Of a stretch of 22,973 nucleotides of DNA, positions 15,873 to 22,973 are shown in pieces. Source of the DNA: Colimorpha_A sp045533115 (GTDB taxonomy: Bacteria; Bacillota; Clostridia; Oscillospirales; CAG-272); contig JAZSHF010000071.1 in assembly GCA_045533115.1 (NCBI GenBank), positions 1 through 22,973 of the forward strand, given 5' to 3'. A program made the position numbers and the translations under genes. Under the pieces are notes generated by a model. The model ran no database searches. It saw only the letters and a list, made by a program, of their open reading frames with translations, and was not told the DNA's origin. How positions within the stretch are numbered: position 1 is the stretch's first letter; each line of letters opens with the position of its first letter.

Positions 15873-16793
15873 TTATTTCTTGTCCTTCTTCTTTTTAACG
15901 CGTTTTTTCTTATCTATATCGAGGTCCTCAAAAACCTCCTCGGGAGGATTATCGAGAAGCCACGGATTGGATAGATAACGGCGGAAGACCTTGAATGCCG
16001 ACGCATAAGCGAAGCCGTCGCAAATTCTTTCGTCGGTAACGACGGTATAGTCAATATACTTTCGGCGGACGGGATTTCCGTCGAGGTCGAGCTCACAAAC
16101 GTGACGCTTAGTTCCAAACGCGATAAACACGGGAACGTTACCGAAATTGTAAAGATGATGATAAATGGGCGGTATCCCAAGCGAGCCCATTGAGGTTATA
16201 AACATCGACCCGTGGAAGGGGCTGACCTTGGTAAGACCGCCGGGAAGCATACCGAAATAATCAAGCAGCTTCAGAAACCAGACAACGAATTTCTTGATAA
16301 GTCCCGGAACGTAGTTAAGCATACGTGCTACGCCGTCAAATGCGTTTTCACCGCCTGAAAAGGCGTCGTTATAGGTCTTGGTAAAACGCTCGTGAACTTC
16401 GGCTGCGGTATCCTCGGGCTGAAATTCGGCTTTAATAACGGTATTGGTATTGCTTGAGGTAAGCTCTTCCTTCACTGCCATATTGATCTGAATATTCTTA
16501 CGTGCAAATATCTTCTGTCCCGAGAGGAAGCGGTTAAGATACGGCTTCTGGGAGATGGTTCGAACATAAGCGGCGAGAATAACGTGCATAATTCCGAAGT
16601 TCTTCAATCCCTGCTCACGCTTTTCCTTAACGTATTTTTCAACCTGAGTAATCTCGAACTTATCGGAAAACAGGTTCGACGCGTCGTTTCTTTCGACCAT
16701 TATATAGGGAGAAACGTAATCGTACGGATCAAGTCCGCGAACCTTAAATCCGTCGGCGCGGTCACCGAGCTTTTTTCTTCTTTTTTCGTACAT
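15873..16793 (-). CDS. 2-oxoacid dehydrogenase E2/CAT-fold protein lacking the catalytic histidine
   Basis: A 306-residue stand-alone protein resembling the catalytic domain of E2 acyltransferases, without lipoyl or subunit-binding domains. Similarities are KPYLNRF near 83-89, SMFITSMGSLG near 196-206, and the C-terminal DERICDG (254-260) where E2 and chloramphenicol acetyltransferase have DHRxxDG. The catalytic His is Glu255 here, so normal acyl transfer is doubtful; the trimeric fold may serve another purpose. The tail is Lys-rich. I start at ATG 16793, 8 nt from AAAGGA (16802-16807, minus strand); a TTG one codon upstream is less likely. It has its own promoter and is divergent from spoIIE. 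No pyruvate dehydrogenase genes are nearby. The fold call is from motif reading only. Confidence 0.75.
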   Translation of the reverse strand: MYEKRRKKLGDRADGFKVRGLDPYDYVSPYIMVERNDASNLFSDKFEITQVEKYVKEKREQGLKNFGIMHVILAAYVRTISQKPYLNRFLSGQKIFARKNIQINMAVKEELTSSNTNTVIKAEFQPEDTAAEVHERFTKTYNDAFSGGENAFDGVARMLNYVPGLIKKFVVWFLKLLDYFGMLPGGLTKVSPFHGSMFITSMGSLGIPPIYHHLYNFGNVPVFIAFGTKRHVCELDLDGNPVRRKYIDYTVVTDERICDGFAYASAFKVFRRYLSNPWLLDNPPEEVFEDLDIDKKKRVKKKKDKK

Positions 16794-16834
16794 CAATATG
16801 ATCCTTTCAAGGGTTATATGGTGTTATCTTTTTA

Positions 16835-16863
16835 ATTATACCAAATTTATGCATCTTTATCAA
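16835..16863 (-). promoter_or_regulatory. Sigma-A promoter of the E2/CAT-like gene
   Basis: On the minus strand, TTGATA (16863-16858) and TATAAT (16840-16835) are separated by 17 bp, with TGG before the -10 (extended form). The start codon lies about 41 nt downstream. Confidence 0.85.
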
Positions 16864-17023
16864 CAGTTTTTTTATAATTTGCTTGAAAATAAAAACCGTT
16901 CGTCCGAAAAACGCGGCAAAAGCGAAACTGCGCCACGGTTTTACCTTTTTTTCGCGCGAAAAACGGGTTAAATGTAAAACCACCCTAATATCGCCAAAAA
17001 GAAATAAAAGACGCGTCCGCCCC

Positions 17024-17057
17024 TTCGACAGACTGCGCGGTCTTGATGGTGTAAAAT
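17024..17057 (+). promoter_or_regulatory. Candidate Spo0A-controlled promoter of spoIIE
   Basis: TTCGACA (17024-17030) is a perfect 0A box on the minus strand (TGTCGAA). It overlaps a -35-like TCGACA (17025-17030), which lies 21 bp from TAAAAT (17052-17057). The B. subtilis spoIIE promoter is likewise read by sigma-A with Spo0A and has an over-long 21-bp spacer. The start codon is 32 nt downstream of the -10. Confidence 0.6.
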
Positions 17058-17089
17058 GTGATTTACTAAAACAAAGGACGGACGAAAAA

Positions 17090-19447
17090 ATGGAAAAAAC
17101 GGAATCTGAGAAGAAAAAAGAAAAGGGAATTTTGGGCGGATTGTCGAGGTGGATAGGCGGTTATGTAAAAACCGAAAATAAATCGGGGAAAGACGAGACT
17201 AAGGTCGTTGAAACGGGAATGAGTGGAGTTTTTGCCCTGATATTTTCATTTGTACTTTCGCGCGCGGCGGTGATGGACGGCGTGATGCCGTTCGGTCTGT
17301 CATATCTCAGCGGAAGCGAGAAGAACGTCGGCTGGATCCTCGTTGGAATACTGCTATCGACTTTTTACGGAGCAAGCAGAACGATATATTTCGTTGCTGC
17401 ACTGCTTATTGCGACGCTTCGTCTCGTTGTGTCATACATACTTGAAGGGCGGCGCGAAAGGATATTTTCGGAGCCGTTGCCGCTTCGTCTTGCCGTGGGT
17501 TCGGCAGGCGGATTCGTCTGCGGGATATACAGGATATTTGCGGGCGGATTTCAAAAGGAGCAGCTTCTTCAAGCGGTGTTTTTGATATTTGCGGTACCGC
17601 TTTCGGCATATATTTATTCGGGCGCGGTGAGTAAAAAAAGGAGAGGCGACGCAAGATACGAGCTCGGCTCGTTTGCCATTTACCTGTCGCTCCTCGTCGG
17701 ACTTAAAAGCTTCAGCTTCATCGGCTTCTCGCCCGCGATAGTTGTCGGCTCGCTTATGACCTTAACTGCGTCGCTCGGCGGCGGAAGCGTCAAGGGCGGA
17801 CTCATCGGAATGGCGGGCGGTCTTTGTATAGGCACACCGCACGCGGCGATGCTTGGGCTTATGGGAGCCGTTTCGGGAAGCGTCAGGCGCTATTCGCAGA
17901 TAGTTGCCGTCGGAAGCGGCTGTGCTTGCGGAGTCGTGTTTGCCCTTATGACGGGAGGAAGTCCGTCGCTTATGACTACGGTGCCGGCACTGCTGTGGGG
18001 CGGGGCAATATGTATGCCTATAGTCCGCTTCGGAGGCGTTAGCAAGCTTAATATCCTCGGAAGCAGAACGGTTATGAGCGAGGAAGCGGGAAGCGTCACG
18101 ATGCTGACGTCGAAAAAGGAAGAGGCTATGAATACACGTCTCAATGCTTTAGCGGAAGCGATGACCTCGCTGTCAAGCGTTTTCTATGCACTGTCAAACC
18201 GATTAACTACACCGGGTGCGTGGCAGGTCAGGGGAATATGTGAGGCGTCGTTCAAAAAATACTGTAGATCCTGCCCTCAAAGCACGGTCTGCTGGGGGCG
18301 CGAATACGAAAGAACGGCGGACGTGATGAACAAGCTCGCAAACGCAGTCGTGCGCCACGGAAATGCTGATTCGTCATACGTTCCGAGCCATTTTCTTTCG
18401 GTCTGCCCGAACACGGTCAAAGCGCTTTCGGAGGTGAACCTCACGCACGCGCGCCTGCTCGAAAGCGCGGCAAGGAGCAATAAGACGGAGGTATTTGCCC
18501 TCGATTACGAAGCGATGGCGAAGCTGCTCAGCGAGGCGTCGGAGGAGAACGCGCAGGAGTACGTTATCGACGGGGCTTTGACCGAAAAGGCGCGTGTGGC
18601 GGCGCTCGATATGGGAATGGGATTTCACAGTATAGCCGTTTACGGCGTGAGAAAAAAGACACTTATCGGCGGCGGAATCGACCTTGAGAACGTGCGCCTG
18701 AACGCCGAGGAAATGAGAAAGGCGTTTTCCGACGCCTGCGGAATACCGCTCACCACACTTGAATTCAAGCTCGACGATGACTATACCTCAATGATTGCAA
18801 CCGCGAAACGGAAGATAGGATGCGAATCGGCACGCGCTTCGGCGAAAAAGAAGGGCGAGGAGGTAAACGGCGACAGCGCGGTGGTCTTTGAAAACCGCGA
18901 GGACAAGTATTATGCGCTTATCAGCGATGGAATGGGTAGCGGCGAGGAAGCGTCAATGACCTCGAAAACTACGGGAATATTTTTAAGCAAGCTTCTCTCT
19001 GCGGGCAACAAAAAGCACACGGTGCTCAAAATGCTCAACAATTTTATAAGAAATAAAAATCTCGAATGCTTTGCAACCGTTGACCTGCTTGAAATTGATA
19101 TGCTGACGGGCGAAGCGTCGTTTATAAAGAGCGGTGCCGCGGCGTCTTACGTGATAAGAAACGGACGGCTGTTCAAAATAGCGTCGAAATCGCTTCCTAT
19201 CGGAATAACGCGCGAGATCGCCTCGGAGGAGGTGCGCTTCAAGCTCGAAAAGGACGATCTCGTCATTATGATAAGCGACGGCGTGAGCCAGAGCTTTGAG
19301 GACGGCGCATGGCTTCTTTCGATGCTTTCGGACGAAATAGACGTCAGCTCGTCGCTTGCGACAATTTCACGCTCGATTCTCGAAAAAGCGAAAAAGAATA
19401 ATGAAAGAAGCGACGATATGACGGTCGTCGCGGTAAGAGTTATATAG
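17090..19447 (+). CDS. spoIIE: Stage II sporulation protein E (membrane PP2C phosphatase)
   Basis: SpoIIE dephosphorylates SpoIIAA to release sigma-F in the forespore and also acts at the polar septum. The 785 residues (B. subtilis 827) comprise a short charged N-terminus, about ten hydrophobic segments between residues 45 and 325, a central domain with a Cys pair in YCRSCPQSTVCW, and a C-terminal PP2C domain. The domain has DGMGSG (613-618), SDGVS (D730) and SDDMT (D775, D776), which carry the metal-binding aspartates. The start is ATG 17090, 11 nt after AAAGGA (17073-17078). The reading frame continues upstream to a TTG at 16883, but that 69-codon extension is basic, has no ribosome site and covers the promoter. 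All catalytic motifs look intact. Confidence 0.93.
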   Translation: MEKTESEKKKEKGILGGLSRWIGGYVKTENKSGKDETKVVETGMSGVFALIFSFVLSRAAVMDGVMPFGLSYLSGSEKNVGWILVGILLSTFYGASRTIYFVAALLIATLRLVVSYILEGRRERIFSEPLPLRLAVGSAGGFVCGIYRIFAGGFQKEQLLQAVFLIFAVPLSAYIYSGAVSKKRRGDARYELGSFAIYLSLLVGLKSFSFIGFSPAIVVGSLMTLTASLGGGSVKGGLIGMAGGLCIGTPHAAMLGLMGAVSGSVRRYSQIVAVGSGCACGVVFALMTGGSPSLMTTVPALLWGGAICMPIVRFGGVSKLNILGSRTVMSEEAGSVTMLTSKKEEAMNTRLNALAEAMTSLSSVFYALSNRLTTPGAWQVRGICEASFKKYCRSCPQSTVCWGREYERTADVMNKLANAVVRHGNADSSYVPSHFLSVCPNTVKALSEVNLTHARLLESAARSNKTEVFALDYEAMAKLLSEASEENAQEYVIDGALTEKARVAALDMGMGFHSIAVYGVRKKTLIGGGIDLENVRLNAEEMRKAFSDACGIPLTTLEFKLDDDYTSMIATAKRKIGCESARASAKKKGEEVNGDSAVVFENREDKYYALISDGMGSGEEASMTSKTTGIFLSKLLSAGNKKHTVLKMLNNFIRNKNLECFATVDLLEIDMLTGEASFIKSGAAASYVIRNGRLFKIASKSLPIGITREIASEEVRFKLEKDDLVIMISDGVSQSFEDGAWLLSMLSDEIDVSSSLATISRSILEKAKKNNERSDDMTVVAVRVI

Positions 19448-19457
19448 AGATAAGATG

Positions 19458-19594
19458 AACGCCGTCTTGCCTTCCCCTTGGGGAAGGTGGTTGAGCGAAG
19501 CGAAACCGGATGAGGTAGGTTGCGTAGCAACCGTGTGTCAAATCAATGTAACATCGTTTTTACACGGTGCGCCGAGGACGTCGCACCCTACAAA
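19458..19594. repeat. Single-arm structured repeat, family A, copy 4, with adjoining hairpins
   Basis: GAACGC flank, then CCTTCCCC-TT-GGGGAAGG (19470-19487), GGTT...GCGAAGC...AACC (19489-19507), GGATGAGG (19508-19515) and GGTTGC-GTA-GCAACC (19518-19532). The right-hand CTCATCC arm is absent. GGTGCG/CGCACC (19566-19587) followed by CTACAA is a piece of another repeat. It lies just after spoIIE; with family C copy 2 it fills the gap to the convergent sigG remnant, and no gene is present. Confidence 0.65.
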
Positions 19595-19619
19595 TCAACG
19601 CGGGAAGCTTCCTTAATCC

Positions 19620-19732
19620 GAAAGGGGATTCCAAAGGGGAAAACGTGTGCAGAATTTTGCGCAGGCAAAATTCAAACGGTTTACCCCCTTGGCGTTTTTC
19701 TTTGCGAGCGTTTCTTTGCACGGGCAAAGAAA
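19620..19732. repeat. Structured intergenic repeat, family C, copy 2
   Basis: Two AAAGGGG units, the second in CAAAGGGGAAAACGT (19632-19646); hairpin GAATTTTGC-GCAG-GCAAAATTC (19652-19673); a CCTTGG segment (19688-19693); and a final hairpin TTTCTTTGC-ACGG-GCAAAGAAA (19711-19732). The parts appear in the same order as at 1873-1983 while the stem sequences differ. Confidence 0.6.
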
Positions 19733-19745
19733 TGCGGAAAGACTT

Positions 19746-20246
19746 TTACATCTCCCTCTTTATCCTCTCAATAGCCCCCTTTTCAACCCTCGACACCTGC
19801 GCCTGCGAAATACCGATCTCCGACGCGATCTCCATCTGCGTCCGACCCTTGTAGAACCGCAAATTCAATATCGTTTTTTCACGCTCCGAGAGATTTTTAA
19901 GTGCCTCTCGGAGCGCAATGCTTTCAAGCCAGTTTGATTCCGATGAGGTCTCGTCACGAAGCTGATCCATAACGTAAAGCGAATCGTCGCCGTCGCCGTA
20001 AACGGGATCGTATATTGATATCGGTGCCGAGATTGCCTCAAGAGCACGCGAAACTTCTTCCTTGGTTTTGTTCTCACCGTCCTTGTTCAGCTCGCAAACG
20101 ATCTCCTCGACAGTAGCGTCCTTGCCGTCACGGCGGGAGATCAGCTCCTTTGCCTGAAGCGCGCGATATGCGAGATCGCGAAGCGAACGGCTGACGCGAA
20201 CGGAATTATTGTCGCGCAGATACCTTTTGATTTCACCTATTATCAT
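19746..20246 (-). pseudogene. sigG: 5'-truncated sigma-G gene (regions 2.4 to 4.2 only)
   Basis: The 166 residues match the C-terminal two thirds of forespore sigma-G: MIIGEIKRYLRDNN and RVSRSLRD (end of region 2 into region 3), DPVYGDGDD plus YVMDQ, and the region 4 helix-turn-helix QMEIASEIGISQAQVSR. Complete sigma-G is about 260 residues; some 95 N-terminal residues with core-binding and -10 melting segments are missing. Upstream of the ATG the frame stays open for about 24 codons but does not resemble region 2, then reaches TAA, and that stretch holds the metY promoter. No ribosome site precedes the ATG. I call it a remnant; a mis-assembly joining two loci at about 20247 is the main alternative. 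SigG rather than SigF is favoured by RYLRDNN. Confidence 0.8.
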
Positions 20247-20290
20247 CGGCGTGAATGTCTTAAGGTGAAAAAGAAATTCGAAAAAACCCC

Positions 20291-20319
20291 TTGATATATA
20301 GGCGAAAATACGATATAAT
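20291..20319 (+). promoter_or_regulatory. Sigma-A promoter of metY
   Basis: TTGATA (20291-20296) and consensus TATAAT (20314-20319) lie 17 bp apart, 31 nt before the metY ATG. The predicted leader of about 25 nt is too short for a SAM riboswitch or T-box. Confidence 0.85.
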
Positions 20320-20350
20320 TATTCTATTAACCACCGAAGGAGCAAATACA

Positions 20351-21631
20351 ATGGAAAATAAGAGAAGAATAGGCACGACCTGTGTTCAGGGCGGATACAC
20401 TCCCGGAAACGGCGAGCCGAGACAGATACCGATAATTCAGAGCACGACGTTCAAATACGCGACGGGCGAGGCGATGGGCAAGCTTTTTGACCTTGAGGCA
20501 TCGGGCTACTTCTACTCACGTCTTCAGAACCCGACCTGCGACACCGTCGCGGCGAAGATATGCGCCCTTGAGGGCGGAACAGCCGCAATGCTTACCTCGT
20601 CGGGACAGGCGGCGTCCTTCTATTCTATTTTCAATATAGCGTCCTGCGGCGACCATATTGTGTCGAGCGCGTCTATCTACGGCGGAACCTATAATCTTTT
20701 CGCGGTAACGATGAAGCGTATGGGAATCGAATTCACCTTCGTTTCCCCCGATTGCACCGACGAGGAGCTTGAAAAGGCGTTCAGACCGAATACGAAGGCA
20801 GTGTTCGGTGAGACTATCGCAAACCCCGCGCTGACGGTTTTCGATATCGAAAGATTTGCTAACGCCGCACATAAGCACGGTGTTCCGCTGATAGTGGATA
20901 ATACCTTCGCAACTCCCGTAAACTGCCGCCCGTTCGAGTTCGGCGCGGATATCGTAACCCACTCTACGACGAAATATATGGACGGTCACGGTGCCGCAGT
21001 CGGCGGCTGTATCGTCGATTCCGGCAAGTTCGACTGGACTAAATACCCCGATAAATTTCCCGGTCTCTGCACGCCCGACGACAGCTATCACGGTGTTACC
21101 TATACCGAGCGCTTCGGCATTGAGGGCGCGTATATAACGAAGGCGACCGCACAGCTTATGCGCGACTTCGGCTCGATCCAGTCCCCCCAGAACGCATTCA
21201 TTCTCAACCTCGGTCTTGAAAGCCTGCACGTAAGAATGAAGCGCCACTGCGAAAATGCCGAAAAGGTCGCAAAATACCTTGAAAACAACGACAAGATTGC
21301 GTGGGTAAACTATCCCTCGCTTCAGTCCTCGCCCTATTATGAGCTTGCGAAAAAATACCTGCCTAACGGCTCCTGCGGAGTCGTAAGCTTCGGCGTAAAG
21401 GGCGGACGCGAGGCGGCGCAGTCCTTTATGGGTAAGCTGAAAATGGTAGCTATTGAAACCCACGTCGCAGACGCGCGCTCCTGCTGTCTGCACCCCGCAT
21501 CAACGACTCACCGCCAGATGTCGGACGAGGAGCTGACCGCCGCGGGCGTACCGTCCGACCTCGTTCGTCTTTCGGTCGGTATCGAGGACGCAGACGACCT
21601 TATCGCCGATATCGAGCAGGCGCTGAACTGA
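20351..21631 (+). CDS. metY: O-acetylhomoserine sulfhydrylase (Cys/Met PLP enzyme)
   Basis: The enzyme makes homocysteine from O-acetylhomoserine and sulfide. The 426-residue protein is of the long MetY type, with VDNTFATP (182-189), the PLP lysine K208 in STTKYMDGHG, SSGQA (83-87) and the C-terminal RLSVGIED segment. The length and the insertion around 223-260 separate it from the shorter cystathionine gamma-synthase and lyase (about 380-400). The start ATG 20351 follows AAGGAG (20337-20342) by 8 nt; an earlier in-frame TTG at 20291 is the -35 element itself. The partner metA lies downstream on the same strand, 367 bp away across a repeat. Confidence 0.93.
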   Translation: MENKRRIGTTCVQGGYTPGNGEPRQIPIIQSTTFKYATGEAMGKLFDLEASGYFYSRLQNPTCDTVAAKICALEGGTAAMLTSSGQAASFYSIFNIASCGDHIVSSASIYGGTYNLFAVTMKRMGIEFTFVSPDCTDEELEKAFRPNTKAVFGETIANPALTVFDIERFANAAHKHGVPLIVDNTFATPVNCRPFEFGADIVTHSTTKYMDGHGAAVGGCIVDSGKFDWTKYPDKFPGLCTPDDSYHGVTYTERFGIEGAYITKATAQLMRDFGSIQSPQNAFILNLGLESLHVRMKRHCENAEKVAKYLENNDKIAWVNYPSLQSSPYYELAKKYLPNGSCGVVSFGVKGGREAAQSFMGKLKMVAIETHVADARSCCLHPASTTHRQMSDEELTAAGVPSDLVRLSVGIEDADDLIADIEQALN

Positions 21632-21649
21632 TATTTAAGGGCAAGATAG

Positions 21650-21943
21650 AACGCAATTAAGCCTTCCCCTTGGGGAAGGTGTCAACCGAAGGTTGACGGA
21701 TGAGGTTAGGACGCGAAGCGTCCGTGATACCTTCTCCAGCGGGAGAAGGTGTCAACCGACAGGTTGACGGATGAGGTGTCGAGGGGTTCCCCGAAAACGA
21801 GCTTATCGAGTTTTTGGGGGTTCCTGAGGTGTCTATATAGGGAGCCTACTCCTCATCCACCGCTACCCAAGAACCCCAAAAGCTCATTTCATTCGCATTT
21901 GGGAACCCCGGGATGCGGTCCCCCTTCTCCCTCAGGAGAAGGT
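21650..21943. repeat. Composite structured repeat, family A, copy 3, with doubled left arm
   Basis: Left arm 1: GAACGC flank, CCTTCCCC/GGGGAAGG (21662-21679), GTCAACC-GAA-GGTTGAC (21681-21697), GGATGAGG, GGACGC-GAA-GCGTCC (21709-21723). Left arm 2: CCTTCTCC/GGAGAAGG (21730-21749), GTCAACC-GACA-GGTTGAC (21751-21768), GGATGAGGTGTC. The middle holds GGGGTTCCC and its complement GGGAACCCC. The right arm (21847-21943) begins TACTCCTCATCC and ends CCTTCTCC/GGAGAAGGT. It fills the gap between metY and metA; no gene is present. Confidence 0.75.
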
Positions 21944-21998
21944 ATATTATCGTCCCGATTCTCTTAATAGTTTAATATACCCCAAAGGAAACCATAAA

Positions 21999-22919
21999 AT
22001 GCCGATTAAAATACCGAACAATCTCCCTGCCGCCGAGGTGCTCCAACGCGAAAACATCTTCGTAATGGACGAAACGCGCGCCGAGGGGCAGGATATCCGT
22101 CCGCTCCAAATACTGATACTGAACCTGATGCCGAAGAAGATAGAAACCGAAACACAGCTTTCGCGCCTGCTCGGAAACACTCCGCTTCAGGTCGAAATGG
22201 AGCTTATAAAAACGAGCACTTACGAATCGAAGAACGTTGCCAAGGAGCACATGCTCAAATTCTATAAGACGTTCTCCGATATCAAGCACCGCAACTTTGA
22301 CGGAATGATAATAACGGGCGCACCCGTTGAACAAATGCCGTTCGAGGAGGTCGAATATTGGGAAGAGCTTTGCGAAATAATGGAGTGGAGCAAGACCCAC
22401 GTCCATAGCACCTTCCACATCTGCTGGGGCGCACAGGCGGGTCTTTACTACCATTTCGGAATACAGAAGCGCGCCCTTGAAAGCAAGCTATCGGGAGTAT
22501 ATCCACACCGCGCAGATTATAAAAATTCAATGCTTCTGCGCGGATTTGACGACGTTTTCCCCGTACCGCAGAGCCGTCATACAACGGTCGACCGTGCCGA
22601 CGTTGAAAAGGTTGAGGGACTTAAGATCCTCGCATCGTCGGAGGAATGCGGAGTCTATGCGATGGCTACTAAAAACGGTAAGCAGATATTCATAACGGGA
22701 CACAGCGAGTATGACGCATACACGCTCTCGGACGAATATTTTCGCGACCTCGATGCAGGCAAGAACCCGCATATTCCCGTAAATTATTTCCCGAACGATG
22801 ACGTTACAAAGCCGCCCGTCGTGACCTGGCGCTCGCACGCAAACCTGCTCTATTCGAATTGGCTCAACTACTTCGTCTACCAGACGACCCCGTTTGACCT
22901 TTCAACGCTTGATAAATAA
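21999..22919 (+). CDS. metA: Homoserine O-acetyltransferase (MetA family)
   Basis: MetA activates homoserine for methionine synthesis. The 306-residue protein has the glutamine-amidotransferase-like fold, with nucleophile C142 in HICWGAQAGLYYHFGI and the H235-x-E237 pair in FITGHSEYD. Residue 111, which sets the acyl donor in this family, is Glu (TGAPVEQM); Glu there is tied to acetyl-CoA use (B. cereus type) and Gly to succinyl-CoA (E. coli type). The acetyl product fits the upstream metY. Many databases will label it O-succinyltransferase by family name. The ribosome site AAAGGA (21984-21989) is 9 nt from the ATG. No clear promoter is visible in the short gap after the repeat. Confidence 0.95.
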   Translation: MPIKIPNNLPAAEVLQRENIFVMDETRAEGQDIRPLQILILNLMPKKIETETQLSRLLGNTPLQVEMELIKTSTYESKNVAKEHMLKFYKTFSDIKHRNFDGMIITGAPVEQMPFEEVEYWEELCEIMEWSKTHVHSTFHICWGAQAGLYYHFGIQKRALESKLSGVYPHRADYKNSMLLRGFDDVFPVPQSRHTTVDRADVEKVEGLKILASSEECGVYAMATKNGKQIFITGHSEYDAYTLSDEYFRDLDAGKNPHIPVNYFPNDDVTKPPVVTWRSHANLLYSNWLNYFVYQTTPFDLSTLDK

Positions 22920-22923
22920 AAAA

Positions 22924-22951
22924 CAGACGACGGAAACGTCGTCTGTTTTTT
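22924..22951 (+). terminator. Rho-independent terminator after metA
   Basis: A perfect 9-bp stem CAGACGACG/CGTCGTCTG with a GAAA tetraloop is followed by six T, 4 nt after the stop codon. The remaining 22 bases of the window start a GGGAGGGG...CCTCTCCC hairpin like that at 9469-9488. Confidence 0.95.
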
Positions 22952-22973
22952 GCGGGAGGGGAAACCTCTCCCC

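Noticed and set aside
16883..17089. 69-codon N-terminal extension of spoIIE from a TTG
   Set aside because: No ribosome site, unusually basic composition, and it would cover the promoter and 0A box. ATG 17090 gives a normal SpoIIE length.
20291..20350. 20-codon extension of metY from a TTG
   Set aside because: The TTG is the first three bases of the -35 hexamer; AAGGAG stands correctly before ATG 20351.
20320..20350. SAM riboswitch or T-box before metY
   Set aside because: The predicted leader is only about 25 nt, and no such motif is seen.

Overview
The window looks like a chromosomal segment of an anaerobic, endospore-lineage Clostridia bacterium (Bacillota), probably an uncultivated gut Oscillospirales/Christensenellales-type genome. 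The grounds are: a class 1B dihydroorotate dehydrogenase with its PyrK partner, SpoIIE and SigG-family sporulation genes, AAAGGAG-type ribosome sites, strong sigma-A promoters, and many hairpin-rich intergenic repeats of a kind common in gut Clostridia. No rRNA, tRNA, transposase, phage gene or CRISPR array was found. The taxonomic call is inference.

Layout. (1) 158-9419: a pyrimidine cluster on the plus strand, pyrK-pyrD-[GH2 glycosidase]-pyrF-[Na/Pi cotransporter]-pyrE-pyrB-pyrI, ending in a clear terminator. Two non-pyrimidine genes sit inside it. Each has a repeat-bearing gap on its 5' side and a tight junction to the next pyr gene on its 3' side. (2) 9752-11390: a lipoprotein of unknown function with its own extended -10 promoter. 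(3) 11486-15784: arginine genes argG-argH-argF, with an ArgR-like box over the argG promoter and repeats in both gaps, closed by a bidirectional terminator. PyrB and ArgF both consume carbamoyl phosphate. (4) 15873-16863, minus strand: an E2/CAT-fold acyltransferase-like protein whose catalytic His position is Glu. (5) 17024-19447: spoIIE, with a Spo0A box overlapping an unusually spaced promoter. (6) 19746-20246, minus strand: a 5'-truncated sigG. (7) 20291-22951: metY and metA, the O-acetylhomoserine route to homocysteine. MetA carries Glu111, which favours acetyl-CoA.

The gaps are filled by at least four families of structured repeats. Several copies differ by paired substitutions that keep their hairpins intact. 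The observations most worth following up are these repeats, a 17-bp hairpin that separates the argF ribosome site from its start codon, the beheaded sigG, and the His-less E2-like protein. I found no gene cluster that clearly amounts to a new system; the novelty here is in intergenic RNA/DNA structure and in odd single genes.
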